This document shows positions 22,140 to 34,011 of a stretch of 64,000 bases of DNA, one piece after another. The position numbers and the translations under genes are program-made. The notes below the pieces were generated by a model. The model did not search any database. It was given only the letters and a program-made list of their open reading frames with translations, and had not been told where the DNA came from. Source of the DNA: Cephalotus follicularis (taxonomy: Eukaryota > Streptophyta > Magnoliopsida > Oxalidales > Cephalotaceae); NCBI GenBank assembly GCA_001972305.1, contig BDDD01005680.1:27040-91039 (forward strand). Reading direction: 5' to 3'. How positions within the stretch are numbered: the first letter of the stretch is position 1; every line of letters starts with the position of its first letter.

Positions 22140-22710
22140 ATGTCAGTTGGCACAACACTATCACGCGTTCTTGAAACAAACATGCTAACGGGTCAAAATT
22201 TCTTGGATTGGCAGCGTAACCTGTGCTTAGCACTCACAAGCATAAAGCTTGCTCATGTCATGACTGGGAGCCCCACTAAACTGGGAGCCAACCCATCAGA
22301 TGAGCTTAAGGCTAAGAGGGCCAAATGGTTAGATGAGGACGAGCAAGCTCATTGCCTAGCGATTTTGGGTATGGTCCTGGAATTGCAAAGACAACACGAG
22401 AAGCTTGATACCCTAAGAGCTATACTTCTCTGACTTCAGAAGTTGTATGGATCCCGATCGAGGACCGAGCGGTTTAACTTGTCCCATCAGCTCTTCTGCA
22501 TGAAGATGGCTGAGGGATCTTCAGTCCATGCACATGGATTGAATATGATTGATCTTATTGAGCAGCTGGCTCAATTAGACCTCACCATGGACAATGATTT
22601 CTACATTGACCTGGTGCTTTCATCCCTCCCTAGGTCATACTCCCAGCTCATCACAAATTTCCACATGAACAAGGTGGATACTAATCTACCTGAACTTGTG
22701 GAAATTCTTC
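22140..22710 (+). pseudogene. Copia J gag (partial)
   Basis: Begins MSVGTTLSRVLETNMLTGQN, with the DWQRNL segment typical of plant copia gag. The later part reads MYGSRSRTERFNLSHQLFCM and DLVLSSLPRSYSQLITNF, the UBN2 core. It ends where T1 inserted, so the zinc knuckle and pol are missing. Broken; related to I and Cm gag. Confidence 0.8.
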
Positions 22711-22865
22711 TGTAACGCCCGGGATTTTCATTCGATGTAATTTTCAATGTAATATTCCATAAATTAATGAAAAATGATGAATTTCCCCATTTGATAATAT
22801 TGCATTTTGAGTAAGAAATGCCAGAAGGAGTACTTTGGGCTAAAAAGGCTTGAAATAGCCTTAAG

Positions 22866-22990
22866 AGTCAATGCCTAGGGCGACGCTAAGGCGAATAAAA
22901 CACGCGCGCTAAACCATGCACATAAGCATCGACGCCAATTGGGCAAAACGGTATAAGGGCTGACGCTTATGAGAAAGCGTCAATGCTTAA
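22866..22990. repeat. Palindrome cluster 1 of T1 5' LTR
   Basis: Six or so variants of GCGTCGACGC (gtcaatgcc, gcgacgct, gcatcgacgcc, gctgacgctt, gcgtcaatgc). The 3' LTR counterpart is at 30136-30307 with extra copies, so copy number changes between LTRs of one element. Confidence 0.8.
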
Positions 22991-23728
22991 TGACGAGCAC
23001 AGACACGTTTAAAATGCTGTCAGCAAAACATGCAAGAGGGCAGGTTTGGCCACTGTTCGGGGCATTATGGTTCCAGAGATGGCGTGTGAGACACATGCCC
23101 GTGATTCATCGGCTGTCAGTGACTGGAATGGAGGAAAGATAAAGCATGTGCGAGGCAGGGTTGATGTGAGAGGGAGGAGAGAGAGTGATTGACCAGTAAC
23201 ATGATGAATAGAAGGAAAAGGGAGAGAGATGCGCCATTAAAATGCACGGCTCTCATCCCCTTCAGTCGGCATGAAGAAATAAAGAGAAAGACAGAGAAAA
23301 GAAGGGAAAGATAGAGAGAAAGAGAGGAAACACATAGAAAGGAGGAGAGAGAACCCTGATCCTCCATTATTGGACCACCATTGTTGAACCAAGCTTGAAG
23401 CTTGGAGATTTAAGCTGCTGGGGAGCTCGAACACAGTTGATTTCGTGGACTGAAAGAGGTGGACTTTCGGTTCCTAACTTGGAATCAAAGGTAGGGGTTA
23501 TATGCAAATTTGAGTTCAAGAATAGTGTTTTGTTCATTGGTGAGTGGATGATTTGCATGTTGTTATGGACTATATTGGATTGTTGGATGGATGCCATGAT
23601 TGCCCTGATATGTAACCTGGCCATGCATGTTGTATTTCGAATGAGAAATGGATTGGATTGCATGAATGATTGGTTGGAATCTGATGTTTTGAAAATGAAA
23701 CGGAGAAGACGACTTATGGGTTGGATAA

Positions 23729-24023
23729 CCGTCGACGCTTACTATAAGCATTGACGCTTTGGCATGTTATGCTAGGAACACGTACTGGTTGAACGATAAA
23801 CGTCGAAGCCCTGTTTCGAGAATGCGCAAGGATGGACACGTGGACATTGATGCCTGAGGTCCTACCTCAAAGCATCGACGCCAAAGGGATAAGTTCCAAC
23901 GCTCAAGGTTCCCTACCTTGAAGCGTCAAAGCCAAAGACATGTATCAACGCGTAAGGCTCTATATAAAGTGTTGACGCTATGCAATTAAGCGTCGATGCC
24001 TATAGGATAAACATCGACGCTTA
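23729..24023. repeat. Palindrome cluster 2 of T1 5' LTR
   Basis: About twelve GCGTCGACGC variants in 295 bp, with two hairpin spacers: TGAGGT-CCT-ACCTCA at 23855-23869 and AAGGT-TCCCT-ACCTT near 23908. It lies downstream of the donor-like site, so within the inferred leader intron. Confidence 0.85.
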
Positions 24024-25297
24024 AGCTGCTTTTTAGGATAGTTTTGCCCATATGGTACATGATGACCCCGAAATGGCTATAGATGAATTTGAGCATCTGT
24101 TTGCATTACATATTGAATTATTGATTGAACTGTGACTGGAAGTGTGATTGATTTCTAAGTGTTCCATGACTTTAGAAATGAATGCATGATTTCGAATAAA
24201 TCATTATTTCGTACGAAAATGTATATTTGACAAATGTATATTTTCGAATGACTGGGGAAAGTATTTTCCAATGACTGTGAACTGTTTAAAGGATTTTCTC
24301 TACAATGAAAATGTATTGATTCAAGTGTTTATAACTTTTAACGACTTGAAAATGGACTGGTACATATATTTTGACAAATATTTTTGATCAAGTAATTATT
24401 TTATAAACTGCTTGAATTGGACTGTGACTGTGACTATTGCCGTACTAGCTGTGTGGCAGAGGTTGCCATGGTTGGCTAGTGGCAGGGTTTGCCTCTAGGT
24501 GCCAGGAGATGGCTAGGGATACCCAATGTTGATTATTTAGCCGCCGTGCTAAGTAACCTGTACTGTTGACCTGCTTCGAGCCGACCGGAGACGGGGCTGA
24601 AGTATGGAGTGTGTGACGTTGGGGCCAGGAGATGGCAACCATATTGTACGTACTGTCTGTTTTGACCGATCCCTTTGAGGACATGTTTACTGGATTGTGT
24701 TGATGTTGCCTTAACGGGTCGCACCTGTACTGTGAACATATATATATATATACTGTAATGCATCACTATGCATCCATTCATGACATTCATTATCATTGAC
24801 CTCGAATTGTATTTATACTTAGCCGAGTGAGGATAAAGGCTAACCCCCTACAATTTCATATTGATGCAGTGGGATCATGATGGGCAAGCGTGGAGAAGTT
24901 AAAGTTGTAATAATGTTGTTTTTCCTGTTAAGGCTAGATAAAACTGTTATTGTAACCATGGAATAATGTTTACCATATTATGATGGATTTCTGTACCTGT
25001 TGGATTTGTATGACGAATGGATAATCGTTAAGTATGGATTTCTGTATTGAATGAAATATTGTATCGTATGTTTTGATCATGATCCGTTTAAGGGCAATTA
25101 ACTTCGGAACATTATAATTTACTATCATGTAGTATGAGATGCCTGATACGTTTATGATTCAGCTTATAATTTGAATGCTTCCGCAGGTTACTAATCGTTT
25201 TGAAAAGTTTTAAGTTAGTCGTAAAATTGTATAAGCTGGATATTATGTTAATTGCTACCATTTTTATTGTTGTTATGGGAACGAAGTGTGACAACAG

Positions 25298-25309
25298 TGG
25301 TATCAGAGC
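25298..25309 (+). other. Primer-binding site of T1
   Basis: TGGTATCAGAGC, complementary to initiator tRNA-Met, 1-2 bases after the LTR end. Confidence 0.85.
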
Positions 25310-25404
25310 ATATATGATATTATATGCTTAGCTTGGATAAGTTTCTTGGCATTTAACAAGTGTTCCTTGAGATGACTAATTACATCTTCCTTATTAGGAA
25401 CGAA

Positions 25405-26700
25405 ATGGAATGGAGGAGATGTGGAAGGCGTAGAGCTGTCAATAAAAATGTTCCTCAGGAAGCAAACATTGGGGGAGAGCCGATGGGTAATGTTCCCCAG
25501 GGAGTAAATGAGGAGAGAGATCCATTGGATCGCATGGCAGACTACTTCCAGTAGCAGATAGCTACCAATGCAGCTAACTTGGAGGAGTTGAGGCAGATGT
25601 AAGCCTAAGCACTGTCTCGGCACGCGGCTCCAGGCTGTGGTGCTTATGATGATGGTAACCAGTTTGGGAGAAATCTTGAAAGATTTATGAGATAGAATCC
25701 TCCCAGTTTCAAAGGAGAGCTAGATGCTACTATTGCAAAGAGATGGTTGCAAGACTGAGAAAAGATATTTGATGTCATGGACTGTACCGATGACTAAAAG
25801 CTAAAGTTTGTTGTTTATCGTTTATGGGGCGAGGCCACTCACTGGTGGGAGATGGTCATGGCAAAGTGGGAGTCAGCTGGACTCGACAGTACATGGCAGA
25901 GTTTTCAGAGAGAGTTCCTAGATGCTTATGTACCCCAGATGGAGCAAGAGTGGAGAGAGTAGAACTCCTCGAGTTACGTCAAGGAGAGATGACTGTGGAC
26001 GAATTTCAGGCCAGATTTATGGAGCTTGCCAGACACTCAGCCTATCTGGTGGCAGATGAGGAGAAGAAAATCCAAAGGTTTACGACCAGATCTTCGATCT
26101 CATATTAGAGCTATGGAGTTGGGAACTTTTGTACAGGTCGCCCAAAAAGCGAGGTTGTTAGAGAGCATATAAAACGAGGACCGTGCCGAGAGGGCTCGTA
26201 TGCAGGAAAGCAAGAAAAGCTCCACACATTCCAGGCCATCTTCATCCAAATGGAAAGGTAGTGGTTCCTCGACAAAATCATCAAAGAACAAATCCCAACA
26301 GACCGCTACACAGGGTACTCCCAGCCAGGGGAGTAATGCTAGATCTGGAGCTTGTTTCCATTGTGGCCGGGCAGGCCATCAGTAGAAAGATTGTTGGAGG
26401 ATGAATGGATTGTGTCTGAGGTGTGGGGAATCTGGCCATTCCATGATAAATTGCCCGAAGATTCAGACGATAGCACCTACTGGGCCTGGGAGTAGTAGTG
26501 GTATGGCAACTGGGCCGTCACAGAGGAGGGATGCCGGTAAGGGCATCGCGAAAGGTAGAGTTTTCACCCTTACACAGACAAAAGTTTCAGAGTCTACTTC
26601 TGTTGTTAGAGGTACACTGTATGTTTATGGTTTTCCGCTAGGCTGTTTATGGATCCTTGAGCATCTCATTCTTTTATTGCCTCACGTTTTGCATCATGCT
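25405..26700 (+). pseudogene. T1 gag
   Basis: Starts MEWRRCGRRR just after an acceptor-like TTCCTTATTAG (25397), a basic N-terminus shared with F (MDRRRIRARAR) and E (MNPRRGRRGRRR). The central gag domain has the WWEM-type motif and RVELLELRQGEMTVDEFQ. Two CCHC zinc knuckles follow: CFHCGRAGHQ near 26352 and CLRCGESGHSMINC near 26415. It would package element RNA in virus-like particles. Broken. Confidence 0.85.
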
Positions 26701-29700
26701 TAGATGTAACACCTGACTGTATGCCATGTATTTTGGATGTGAGTACAACAGCTGGAGGTTCCATGTGTATTACGAGGTATCCATGGCAAGTATTTCTTTG
26801 TGTGCGGACCTCATTGTATTGCCCATTCATGACTTCGATGTCATCCTGGGAATGGATTGGCTGTCAGCCCATCATGCCCACATGGACTGCTACAACAAGA
26901 CAGTGGATTTAAGTCTCCCCAATTGTACTACTTTCCAGTTTACGGGAGACAAGGGATTTTTGACACCGATCATATCCTTCATTCGTGCATCAAAGTATCT
27001 TGAGAAGGGGTGCGAAGGGTATCTAGCTTACGTGATTGATAGCAAGAAGGGGAAAGGTATGGGTATTGAAGAGATTCCTGTTGTAAGTGAATTTCTTGAT
27101 GTGTTTCCAACATACTTAGAGTCATTCCCACCGAACAGGAGTATGGAGTTCGATATTGATCTTGTACCTGGGACGACTCCTATCTCCAAAACACCTTATC
27201 GGATGGCTCCTGCAGAGTTGAGGGAATTGAAGTTACAGTTGCAAGACCTGATCAACAAAGGTTTTGTTCAACCCAGTGTTTCCCCGTGGGGTGCACCTGT
27301 ATTATTCGTGAAGAAGAAAGATGGATCGATAAGGCTTTGCATCGATTACCGGATGTTGAATAAGGCAACCGTTAAGAACAAGTATTCTTTACCGCACATT
27401 GAGGATTAGTTCGATCAGTTGCAAGGGTTAAGGGTGTTTTCCAAACTCGATTTGAGATCGGGTTATCACCAGCTGAGGGTAAGGGAAGGAGACATTGAGA
27501 AGACTACCTTCCGGACACGGTATGGTCATTACAAGTTCATGGTAATGCCGTTTGGTGTTACCAATGCACCAACAGCATTTATGTCATTGATGAATGACGT
27601 ATTTCGACCATACCTGGACCAGTTTGTCGTGGTGTTTATTGATGATATATTAGTATATTTGAGGAATGAGGAAGAGCATGCATACCATCTGAGGATAGTT
27701 TTACAGATTCTCAGAGAACAACAGTTGTACGCCAAATTAGGTAAGTGTGAATTTTGGCTTGACCATGTGATCTTTCTGGGTCACATAGCATCTGGTGAGG
27801 GCTTGGCGGTGGATCCATCGAAGATAAAGGTTGTGCGGGACTGGCCACAACCGAGGAATGTGACTGAGGTACGTAGTTTCCTTGGACTGACAGGGTATTA
27901 TAGGAGGTTCATTCAGAAATTTTCGAGGATAGCCGTGCCTTTCACTAAGCTGACCCAGAAGAAGACTTTATTTGTCTGGGACGAGGATTGTGAAGGAAGC
28001 TTTCGAGAGATGAAGGACTAGTTAATTTCTGTTCCTATCTTGCCATTACCTGATGGTAATGATGATTTTGCAATGTACAATGATGCTTCAGGTAGGGGAT
28101 TGGGTTGCGACTGATGCAACGGGGTAGAGTGATTGCTTATGCTTCGAGGAAGCTGAAGCCATACGAAGAAAATTACCCGGCGCACGATCTTGAACAGGCT
28201 GCCATTGTCTTCACTCTTCAAAAATGGAGGCACTATTTATATGGAGCGCAGTTTGAGATATTCACTGACCATAAGAGTCTGAATTACTTGTTTTTCCAGG
28301 TTGAGTTGAACATGAGGCAACGAAGATGGGTGGAGTTTTTAAATGACTATGACTATAGAATCCAGTACCATCCTGGGAAAGCGAATGTTGTCGTTGATGT
28401 CTTGAGTAGAAAGGCCATGATAGCCAGCACAATGGTGTCACAATGGAAACTACTAGAGGATATCCAAAGGTGGACTCCATTCACACAGTCACCTGGTATT
28501 TTTGTTGCTAGCCTTCAAGTACAGACAACACTGTTTGACGAAATAAAGAATGGTCAAGCATATGATCCTGAATTGCAGCAGATATGAGAGAATCTGGACT
28601 CGGAGTCTGATTTTCGGATGCATGAGTATGGCATATTGAGATTTCGGGTACGGGTGTGTCTCCCGAATGATGACAGATTGAAGAGTGAGTTGCTTTACGA
28701 GGCTCACAAATCTCGATATAGCATACATCCTGGTAGCACGAAAATGTACCAAGATATGAAATAGAAGTATTGGTGGTCTGGCATGAAACGGGAGATTACT
28801 GAGTATGTTGCGAAGTGTCTGACCTATCACAGGGTCAAGGCTGACCAACAGAGGTCGGCAGGATTATTACAGTCTTTACCTATTGCCGATTGGAAGTGGG
28901 AACATGTGACGATGGATTTTGTTTTGGGTTTTCCTCTGACCCAAAATCGTCATAATGCAGTGTGGGTCATTATGGATCGGCCCACTTTTTGCCCACGCAC
29001 GTCACGGATTCAGCGAGCAAGTTGGCTCGTTTGTATGTAAAGGAGATTGTGAGACTGCACGATGTTCCTGTGAGTATTGTTTGTGACAGAGATTCGATCT
29101 TGACTTCCAACTTCTGGAAGAGATTTCAGACAGCTTTTGGAACAAAGCTGAACCTGAGCACTTCCTTCTACCCACAGACCAATGGGCAGTCAGAGCGTAC
29201 CATCCAGACCTTGGAGGATTTGCTCCGAGCTTGCATTATTGACTTCGCTGGTACTTGGGAGGACCACATCCCTCTGATAGAGTTTTTGTATAACAACAGC
29301 TATCACTCTAATATCGGTATGGCACCATACGAGGCTTTGTATGGAAGGAAGTGTAGATCACCCATTTGTTGGGATGAGGTTGGTGAGCAACCATTGCTTG
29401 GGTTGGATCTAGTGGAGGAGACTTCTGAGAAGGTCAAGGTTATCAAGGAGAAGCTTCTTGCGGCACAAAGCCGGCAAAAGAGCTATGTCAACAGTGTCAA
29501 GAGGAGACCTCTGACTTTCAATGTCGGTGATCATGTGTTCTTAAAGGTTTCACCATGGAAGGGCGTACAAAGATTTGAGAAAAGGGGCAAGTTAGCTCCG
29601 CGCTATATTGGTCCTTTTGAGATTATGGAGAGAGTTTGGGAGGTAGCTTATCAGCTTGCTTTACCTCTTGCACTGTCAAATGTGCACGATGTCTTCCTTG

Positions 29701-29940
29701 TGTCTATGCTGAGGAGATATATCTGAGACCCACCACATGTCTTGGATTATGATTCGATTCCTATGCAAGATGACCTTTCTTGCAAGGAGTCGCCGGTGCG
29801 GATTCTGGACTGGAAGACACAAATATTGAGGAACCGAACCATTCCAATGGTGAAGGTTCAATGGTAGTTCCACCAACCGGATGAAGCAACCTGGGAACGC
29901 GAGGAGGACATTAGGGAACGTTACCCCCACTTGTTTTAGT
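26701..29940 (+). pseudogene. T1 pol: protease, RT, RNase H, integrase, chromodomain
   Basis: 26726-27409 carries the protease end and linker ([14 protein letters not shown]) and the RT start ([20 protein letters not shown]). 27419-28021 has the RT core with [27 protein letters not shown] and the catalytic FIDDILVY. 28105-28587 is RNase H ([24 protein letters not shown]). 28783-29726 is integrase (KCLTYHRVKA, FYPQTNGQSERTIQTLEDLL, GMAPYEALYGRKCRSP). A chromodomain follows (about 29745-29935, QILRNRTIPMVKVQW-like and DEATWEREED), which in relatives steers insertion into heterochromatin. Broken. Confidence 0.85.
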
Positions 29941-29970
29941 GTTCTTTTAATTTCGAGGACGAAATTTCTC

Positions 29971-29984
29971 GAAGGAGGGGTGGA
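29971..29984 (+). other. Polypurine tract of T1
   Basis: GAAGGAGGGGTGGA immediately before the 3' LTR start TGTAATGCC. The same design occurs before LTR G (36675-36690, minus) and LTR K (58559-58572). Confidence 0.8.
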
Positions 29985-30135
29985 TGTAATGCCTGGGATT
30001 TTCATTCGATGTAATTTTCAATGTAATTTGCCACAAATTAATGAAAAAATATGAATTTCCCCATTTGATAATTTGCATTTTGAGTAGAAATGCCAGAAGG
30101 AGTACTTTGGGCTAAAAAGGCTTGAAATAGCCTGA

Positions 30136-30307
30136 AGCGCCGACGCCTAGGGTCAAAGCGTCGATGCCAAGGCGAATGAAACACGTGCACTAAACCATGC
30201 ACATAAGCATCGACGCCAAGTGATAGCGTCGATGCCAAGTGATAGTTTCAACGCCAATTGGGCGAAACGGTATAAGCGCTGACGCTCATGAGAAAGCGTC
30301 GATGCTT
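30136..30307. repeat. Palindrome cluster 1 of T1 3' LTR
   Basis: About eight GCGTCGACGC variants, including 'gcgccgacgcc', 'gcgtcgatgcc' twice, 'gcatcgacgcc' and 'gctgacgctc'. A short duplication 'ccaagtgatag' separates two of them. Confidence 0.8.
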
Positions 30308-31009
30308 AATGACGAGCACAGACACGTTTAAAACGCTATCAGCAAAACGTGCAAGAGGGCAGGTTTGGCCACTATTCGACGCATTATGGCCCCAGAGATG
30401 GCGTGTGAGACACATGCTCCTGATTCATGGGCTGTCAGTGACTGGAATGGAGGAAAGAGAAGGCACGTGCGGGATAGGGTTGATGTGAGAGAGAGCAGAG
30501 AGTGTGACTGACCAGTCACATGATTAATGGAAGGGAAAGGGAGAGAGATGCGCCATTAAAACGCACGGCTCTCATCCCCTTCAGCCGGTACAAAGAAATA
30601 AAGAGAAAGATAGAGAAGAGAAGAGAAGGGAAACATAGAGAGAAAGAGAGGAAACACAGAGAAAGGAGGAGAGAGAACCCTAATCCTCCATTGTTGGACC
30701 ACCATTGTTAAACCAAGCTTGAAGCTTAGAGATTTGAGCTGCTGGACCTGGTTGGAGCTGCTGGAGAGCTCGAACACCACTGATTCCGTGGACTTAAAGA
30801 GGTGGACTTTCGGTTCCTAACTTGGAATCAAAGGTAAGGGTTATATAAATGCAAATTTGAGTTCAAGAATAGTGTTTTGTTCATTGGTGATATGTAACCT
30901 GGCCATGCATGTTGTATTTCAAATGAGAAAGGGACTGGATTGCATGAATGATTGGTTGGAATCTGCTGTTTTGATAATGAAAAGGAGAAGACAACTTCTT
31001 GGTTGGATA

Positions 31010-31348
31010 ACCGTCGACGCTTACTACAAGCGTTGACGCTTTGGCATGTTATGCTACGAACACGTACTGGTTGAACGATAAACGTCGACGCTTAGAGAAA
31101 GTGTCGACGCCCTGTTTCGAGAATGCGTAAGGATGGACACGTGGACGTTGACGCCTGAGGTCCTACCTCAAAGTATCGATGCCAAAGGGATAAGCGTTGA
31201 TGCTAAAGGTTCCCTACCTTGAAGCGTCTACACAAAAGACATGTATCGAAGCGTAAGGCTCTGTATAAAGCACTGACTCTATGGAATTGAGCGTCGACGC
31301 TTAGAGGACATAAGCGTGGACGCCTAAAGGATAAACATCGACGCTTAA
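31010..31348. repeat. Palindrome cluster 2 of T1 3' LTR
   Basis: About fourteen variants, including ccgtcgacgctt, aagcgttgacgctt, acgtcgacgctt, gtgtcgacgcc and gcgtcgacgctt. The hairpin TGAGGT-CCT-ACCTCA is conserved. Confidence 0.85.
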
Positions 31349-33039
31349 GTTGTTTATTCAAATAGTTTTGCCCAAATGGTACACGATGACCTCGAAACGG
31401 CTATAGATGCATTTGAGCATATGTTTTCATTGCATATTGAATTATTGATTGAACTATGACTGGAAGTGTGATTGATTTCTAAGTGTTCCATCATTGTGGA
31501 AATGCATGCATGATTTTGAATAAATCATTATTTTGTACGAAAATGTATATTTGACAAATGTATATTTTCGAATGACTGGGGAAAGTATTTTCCAACGACT
31601 GTGAACTGTTTAAAGGATTTTCTATACAATGAAAATGTATTGATTCAAGTGTTTATAACTTTTAAACGACTTGAAAATGGACTGATACATATATTTTGAC
31701 AAATATATTTGATCAAGTAATTATTTTATAAATTGCTTGAATTGGACTGTGACTATGACCATCGCTGTACTAGCTGCGTGGCGGAGGTTGCCATGGTTGG
31801 CTAGTGGCAGGGTTTGCCTCTAGGTGTCAGGAGATGGCTAGGGATACCCACTGTTGATTATTTAGCCGCCGTGCTAAGTAACCTGTATTGTTGACCTACT
31901 TCGAGCCGACCGGAGACGGGGCGGAAGTATGGGGTGTGCGACGTTGGGGCCAGGAGATGGCGACCATCTCGTACGTACTGTCTGTTTTGAGTGGTCCCTT
32001 TGAGGACATGTTTACTGGATTGTGTTGATTTAATCTTGACTTAGATTTAAAACCTAACATTATTACTCAATAACTTCACAGGATCACATATGCTTACATC
32101 TTTGAACACCAATTTCAAAATATCATATTCTCATAATCATGATCGTTTCTAATACATTTGCATTTGTACATCACTTAACATGTAACCTTACACAGCGGAA
32201 AAACATAATCTTATCACATCATAAAACAATCATATACTCGCCTTTACCATTAACATCTCATACACTCAAGTATGTTCAATAACTTTTGATATCACCATCT
32301 TACATAAAAACATCATAACCTATAGCATTCATTACCTTACTTTAACATCTATACATCGTTTATCGTAAAACATTACATGGCAGAGAACATAACACATGAC
32401 ATTAAAACATAACTGCATAGCATATCATACTTCCTTTCCTTACACTTCTTTTGCAAACTTCCTCTAAAGCTCGCACTTCACGTTCAACGTTTCCTGGAAG
32501 ATTTGTTTGAACACAATACATTGAAAGGAGTGAGATTTAAATAGCCCAGTAAGAATCATAGTCATACAACGTTATCGAAATCCGTTATTTTTTATAATCT
32601 TTATCAAAACGTTTCAGCGTCATACATTTCATAATATCCTTGAAAATCATCTTCTAGTTTTATAAAACCAGAACATTTCTAAAAGCATACATTTTCTAGT
32701 ATATATAACCAGCATACTTGAAAACAATCAAAAACATTTTCCAATCATTCCTTCTTTTGGCTTGTATCACAGCCATACTTGAAAACATCATAAAAATGAT
32801 TTTCTTCACATTCGTAAACAAAACATCTTTAAAACCCTTTTTCTATTCATATCTCATGAAACAGAACATTTTATAAAACTTAATGGTCATGAACCTTTAA
32901 TGAACCCTTTCACACCGCTTCACCAGGGCATTGTGCACCCCACGATTAATATCCTTACATCACATGCATGTCCGTGAGCACGCTCGGCTCCATTAACATT
33001 GAGCATCTCGCTCCATTCCCCTTGGATCGCAATCCAAGG

Positions 33040-33110
33040 GTGGTTCATTCATTAATTTTTTACTAGATTAATCCTCACTGGATTGCAATCCAGTAGTTGT
33101 TCATTCATAA
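33040..33110. repeat. Two hairpins around ATTGCRAT in LTR K'
   Basis: CTTGGAT-CGCA-ATCCAAG near 33042 and ACTGGAT-TGC-AATCCAGT near 33080, spaced about 40 bp. LTR K has a single related TGGAT-TGCG-ATCCA near 59573. Confidence 0.7.
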
Positions 33111-33158
33111 ATTCATTTCATAAAACATTTCTTAATACTTTGAGTGATCAGCTCAAAG

Positions 33159-33378
33159 CATTCATAACACATTTCTCTTCATTTGAGTAGTTAACTCAAA
33201 TGAATTCATAAAACATTTCTCTTCATTTGAGTACTCAACTCAAATGCATTCATAAAACATTTCTTTTCATTTGAGTAATTAACTCAAATGCATTCATAAA
33301 ACATTTCTCTTCATTTGAGTAGTTAACTCAAATGCATTCATAAAACATTTCTCTTCATTTGAGTAGTTAACTCAAATG
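33159..33378. repeat. 44-bp minisatellite with a built-in hairpin
   Basis: Five uninterrupted 44-bp units. Each holds CATTTGAGT, a 5-nt loop, then ACTCAAATG, giving 9-bp arms. Variant units on both sides (33135-33158 and 33379-33421) use CTTGAG/CTCAAA arms around TGATCAG. Units differ mostly in the loop while the arms stay complementary. Confidence 0.9.
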
Positions 33379-34011
33379 CATTCATAAATCTTTCTTAATA
33401 CCTTGAGTGATCAGCTCAAAACATTCATAAAACATCTCTGTAAAACATTTCCGAAACTGGTTTTCCATATAGAAACCTTCATTTCATTTTCTTTCAAAAT
33501 CCATAAAGCATTTCTCATCACTTTGAGTAATTAACTCAAAAACCTTTAGAAAACAGTTTTGCACAACCTTTCTAAATCTTGAATTTCATGTACAAATAAA
33601 CACTTTCATAGAAAACTTAAAACGTAATTTGAAATTTCATCTAGAAACGAGCAAGATATGAATTAAACTATCTGCTGCATAATTTGGAAGTAAAACAGAG
33701 GAATAATTTTGATAAAATGGGTATAGAATTTCCTTACCTCACATGATCTCCTTCTCTTCTTCTCTCCAAAGCATCCTCCTCTCTAAACTCAGCAGAAACC
33801 AACCCTTTGTTCAGCTGAGAATGCACACATATATAAAGAGGGAGAGAAACTTGGAGGCCAAGCTTGTATGGTGTCATCCATGACCTCACCCTTGTGAGCT
33901 TGCCTCCATGTGATTAAATTAAACCAATTCAGCTGATGCCACCTGCCCTTTTCTAGCAAAATATCATAAGTCTTCCATCCCTTGCTTGACACGTGTCCCA
34001 CAATGTAATAC

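Larger units (their letters stand above)
19542..22710 (+). mobile_element. Copia element J, interrupted by T1
   Basis: LTR (about 19542-20762), primer site 20766-20777, leader (20778-22110), and gag (22140-22710), cut by the start of T1 at 22711. The rest of J is not found beyond T1 within the window. A second J LTR lies at 56989-58060 on the minus strand. Broken and incomplete. Confidence 0.75.
22711..25296 (+). mobile_element. 5' LTR of T1
   Basis: Starts TGTAACGCCCGGGATTTTC and ends GTGTGACAACA, about 2.59 kb. It contains palindrome cluster 1 (about +155), a GA-rich stretch (23150-23360), a palindromic CCAAGCTTGAAGCTTGG near 23391, a donor-like AAAG|GTAGGGG at 23490/23491 (GTAAGGG in the 3' LTR), cluster 2 (about +1020), and the downstream part to the primer site. 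ORFs inside the LTR have no domain. Confidence 0.85.
22711..32027 (+). mobile_element. Chromovirus T1 (Tekay/Del-like Ty3-gypsy), long LTRs
   Basis: The most complete element: 5' LTR 22711-25296, primer site 25298-25309, gag, protease-RT-RNase H-integrase-chromodomain, polypurine tract 29971-29984, and a 3' LTR from 29985 that stops at 32027 where another LTR starts. It lies in J gag (left flank tcttc). Both LTRs share structure but differ at several percent of sites over the first ~115 bp by eye, so the insertion is old. The coding part carries about a dozen breaks. The Tekay/Del call rests on long LTRs, the chromodomain and motif style. Confidence 0.85.
29985..32027 (+). mobile_element. 3' LTR of T1 (incomplete)
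   Basis: Collinear with 22711-24703, then replaced by another LTR at 32028. It contains both palindrome clusters (30136-30307 and 31010-31348) and the donor-like AAAG|GTAAGGG near 30834. It carries more palindrome copies in cluster 1 than the 5' LTR. Confidence 0.8.
32028..34011 (-). mobile_element. K'-type gypsy LTR fragment
   Basis: Reverse-complement similarity to LTR K (58573-60255). Shared blocks: 'cgttcaacgtttcctgga' near 32483 matching 59905-59925; the hairpin region 'ttggatcgcaatccaa' near 33045 matching 59570-59580; and the 'acatgcatgtccgtgagca' region near 32962 matching 59625-59640. It carries a 44-bp minisatellite absent from K. Both ends are cut by other LTRs. No coding sequence. 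Confidence 0.65.

Noticed and set aside
25298-25309. tRNA gene fragment
   Set aside because: TGGTATCAGAGC and similar sites are primer-binding sites next to LTR ends; no cloverleaf could be folded around them.
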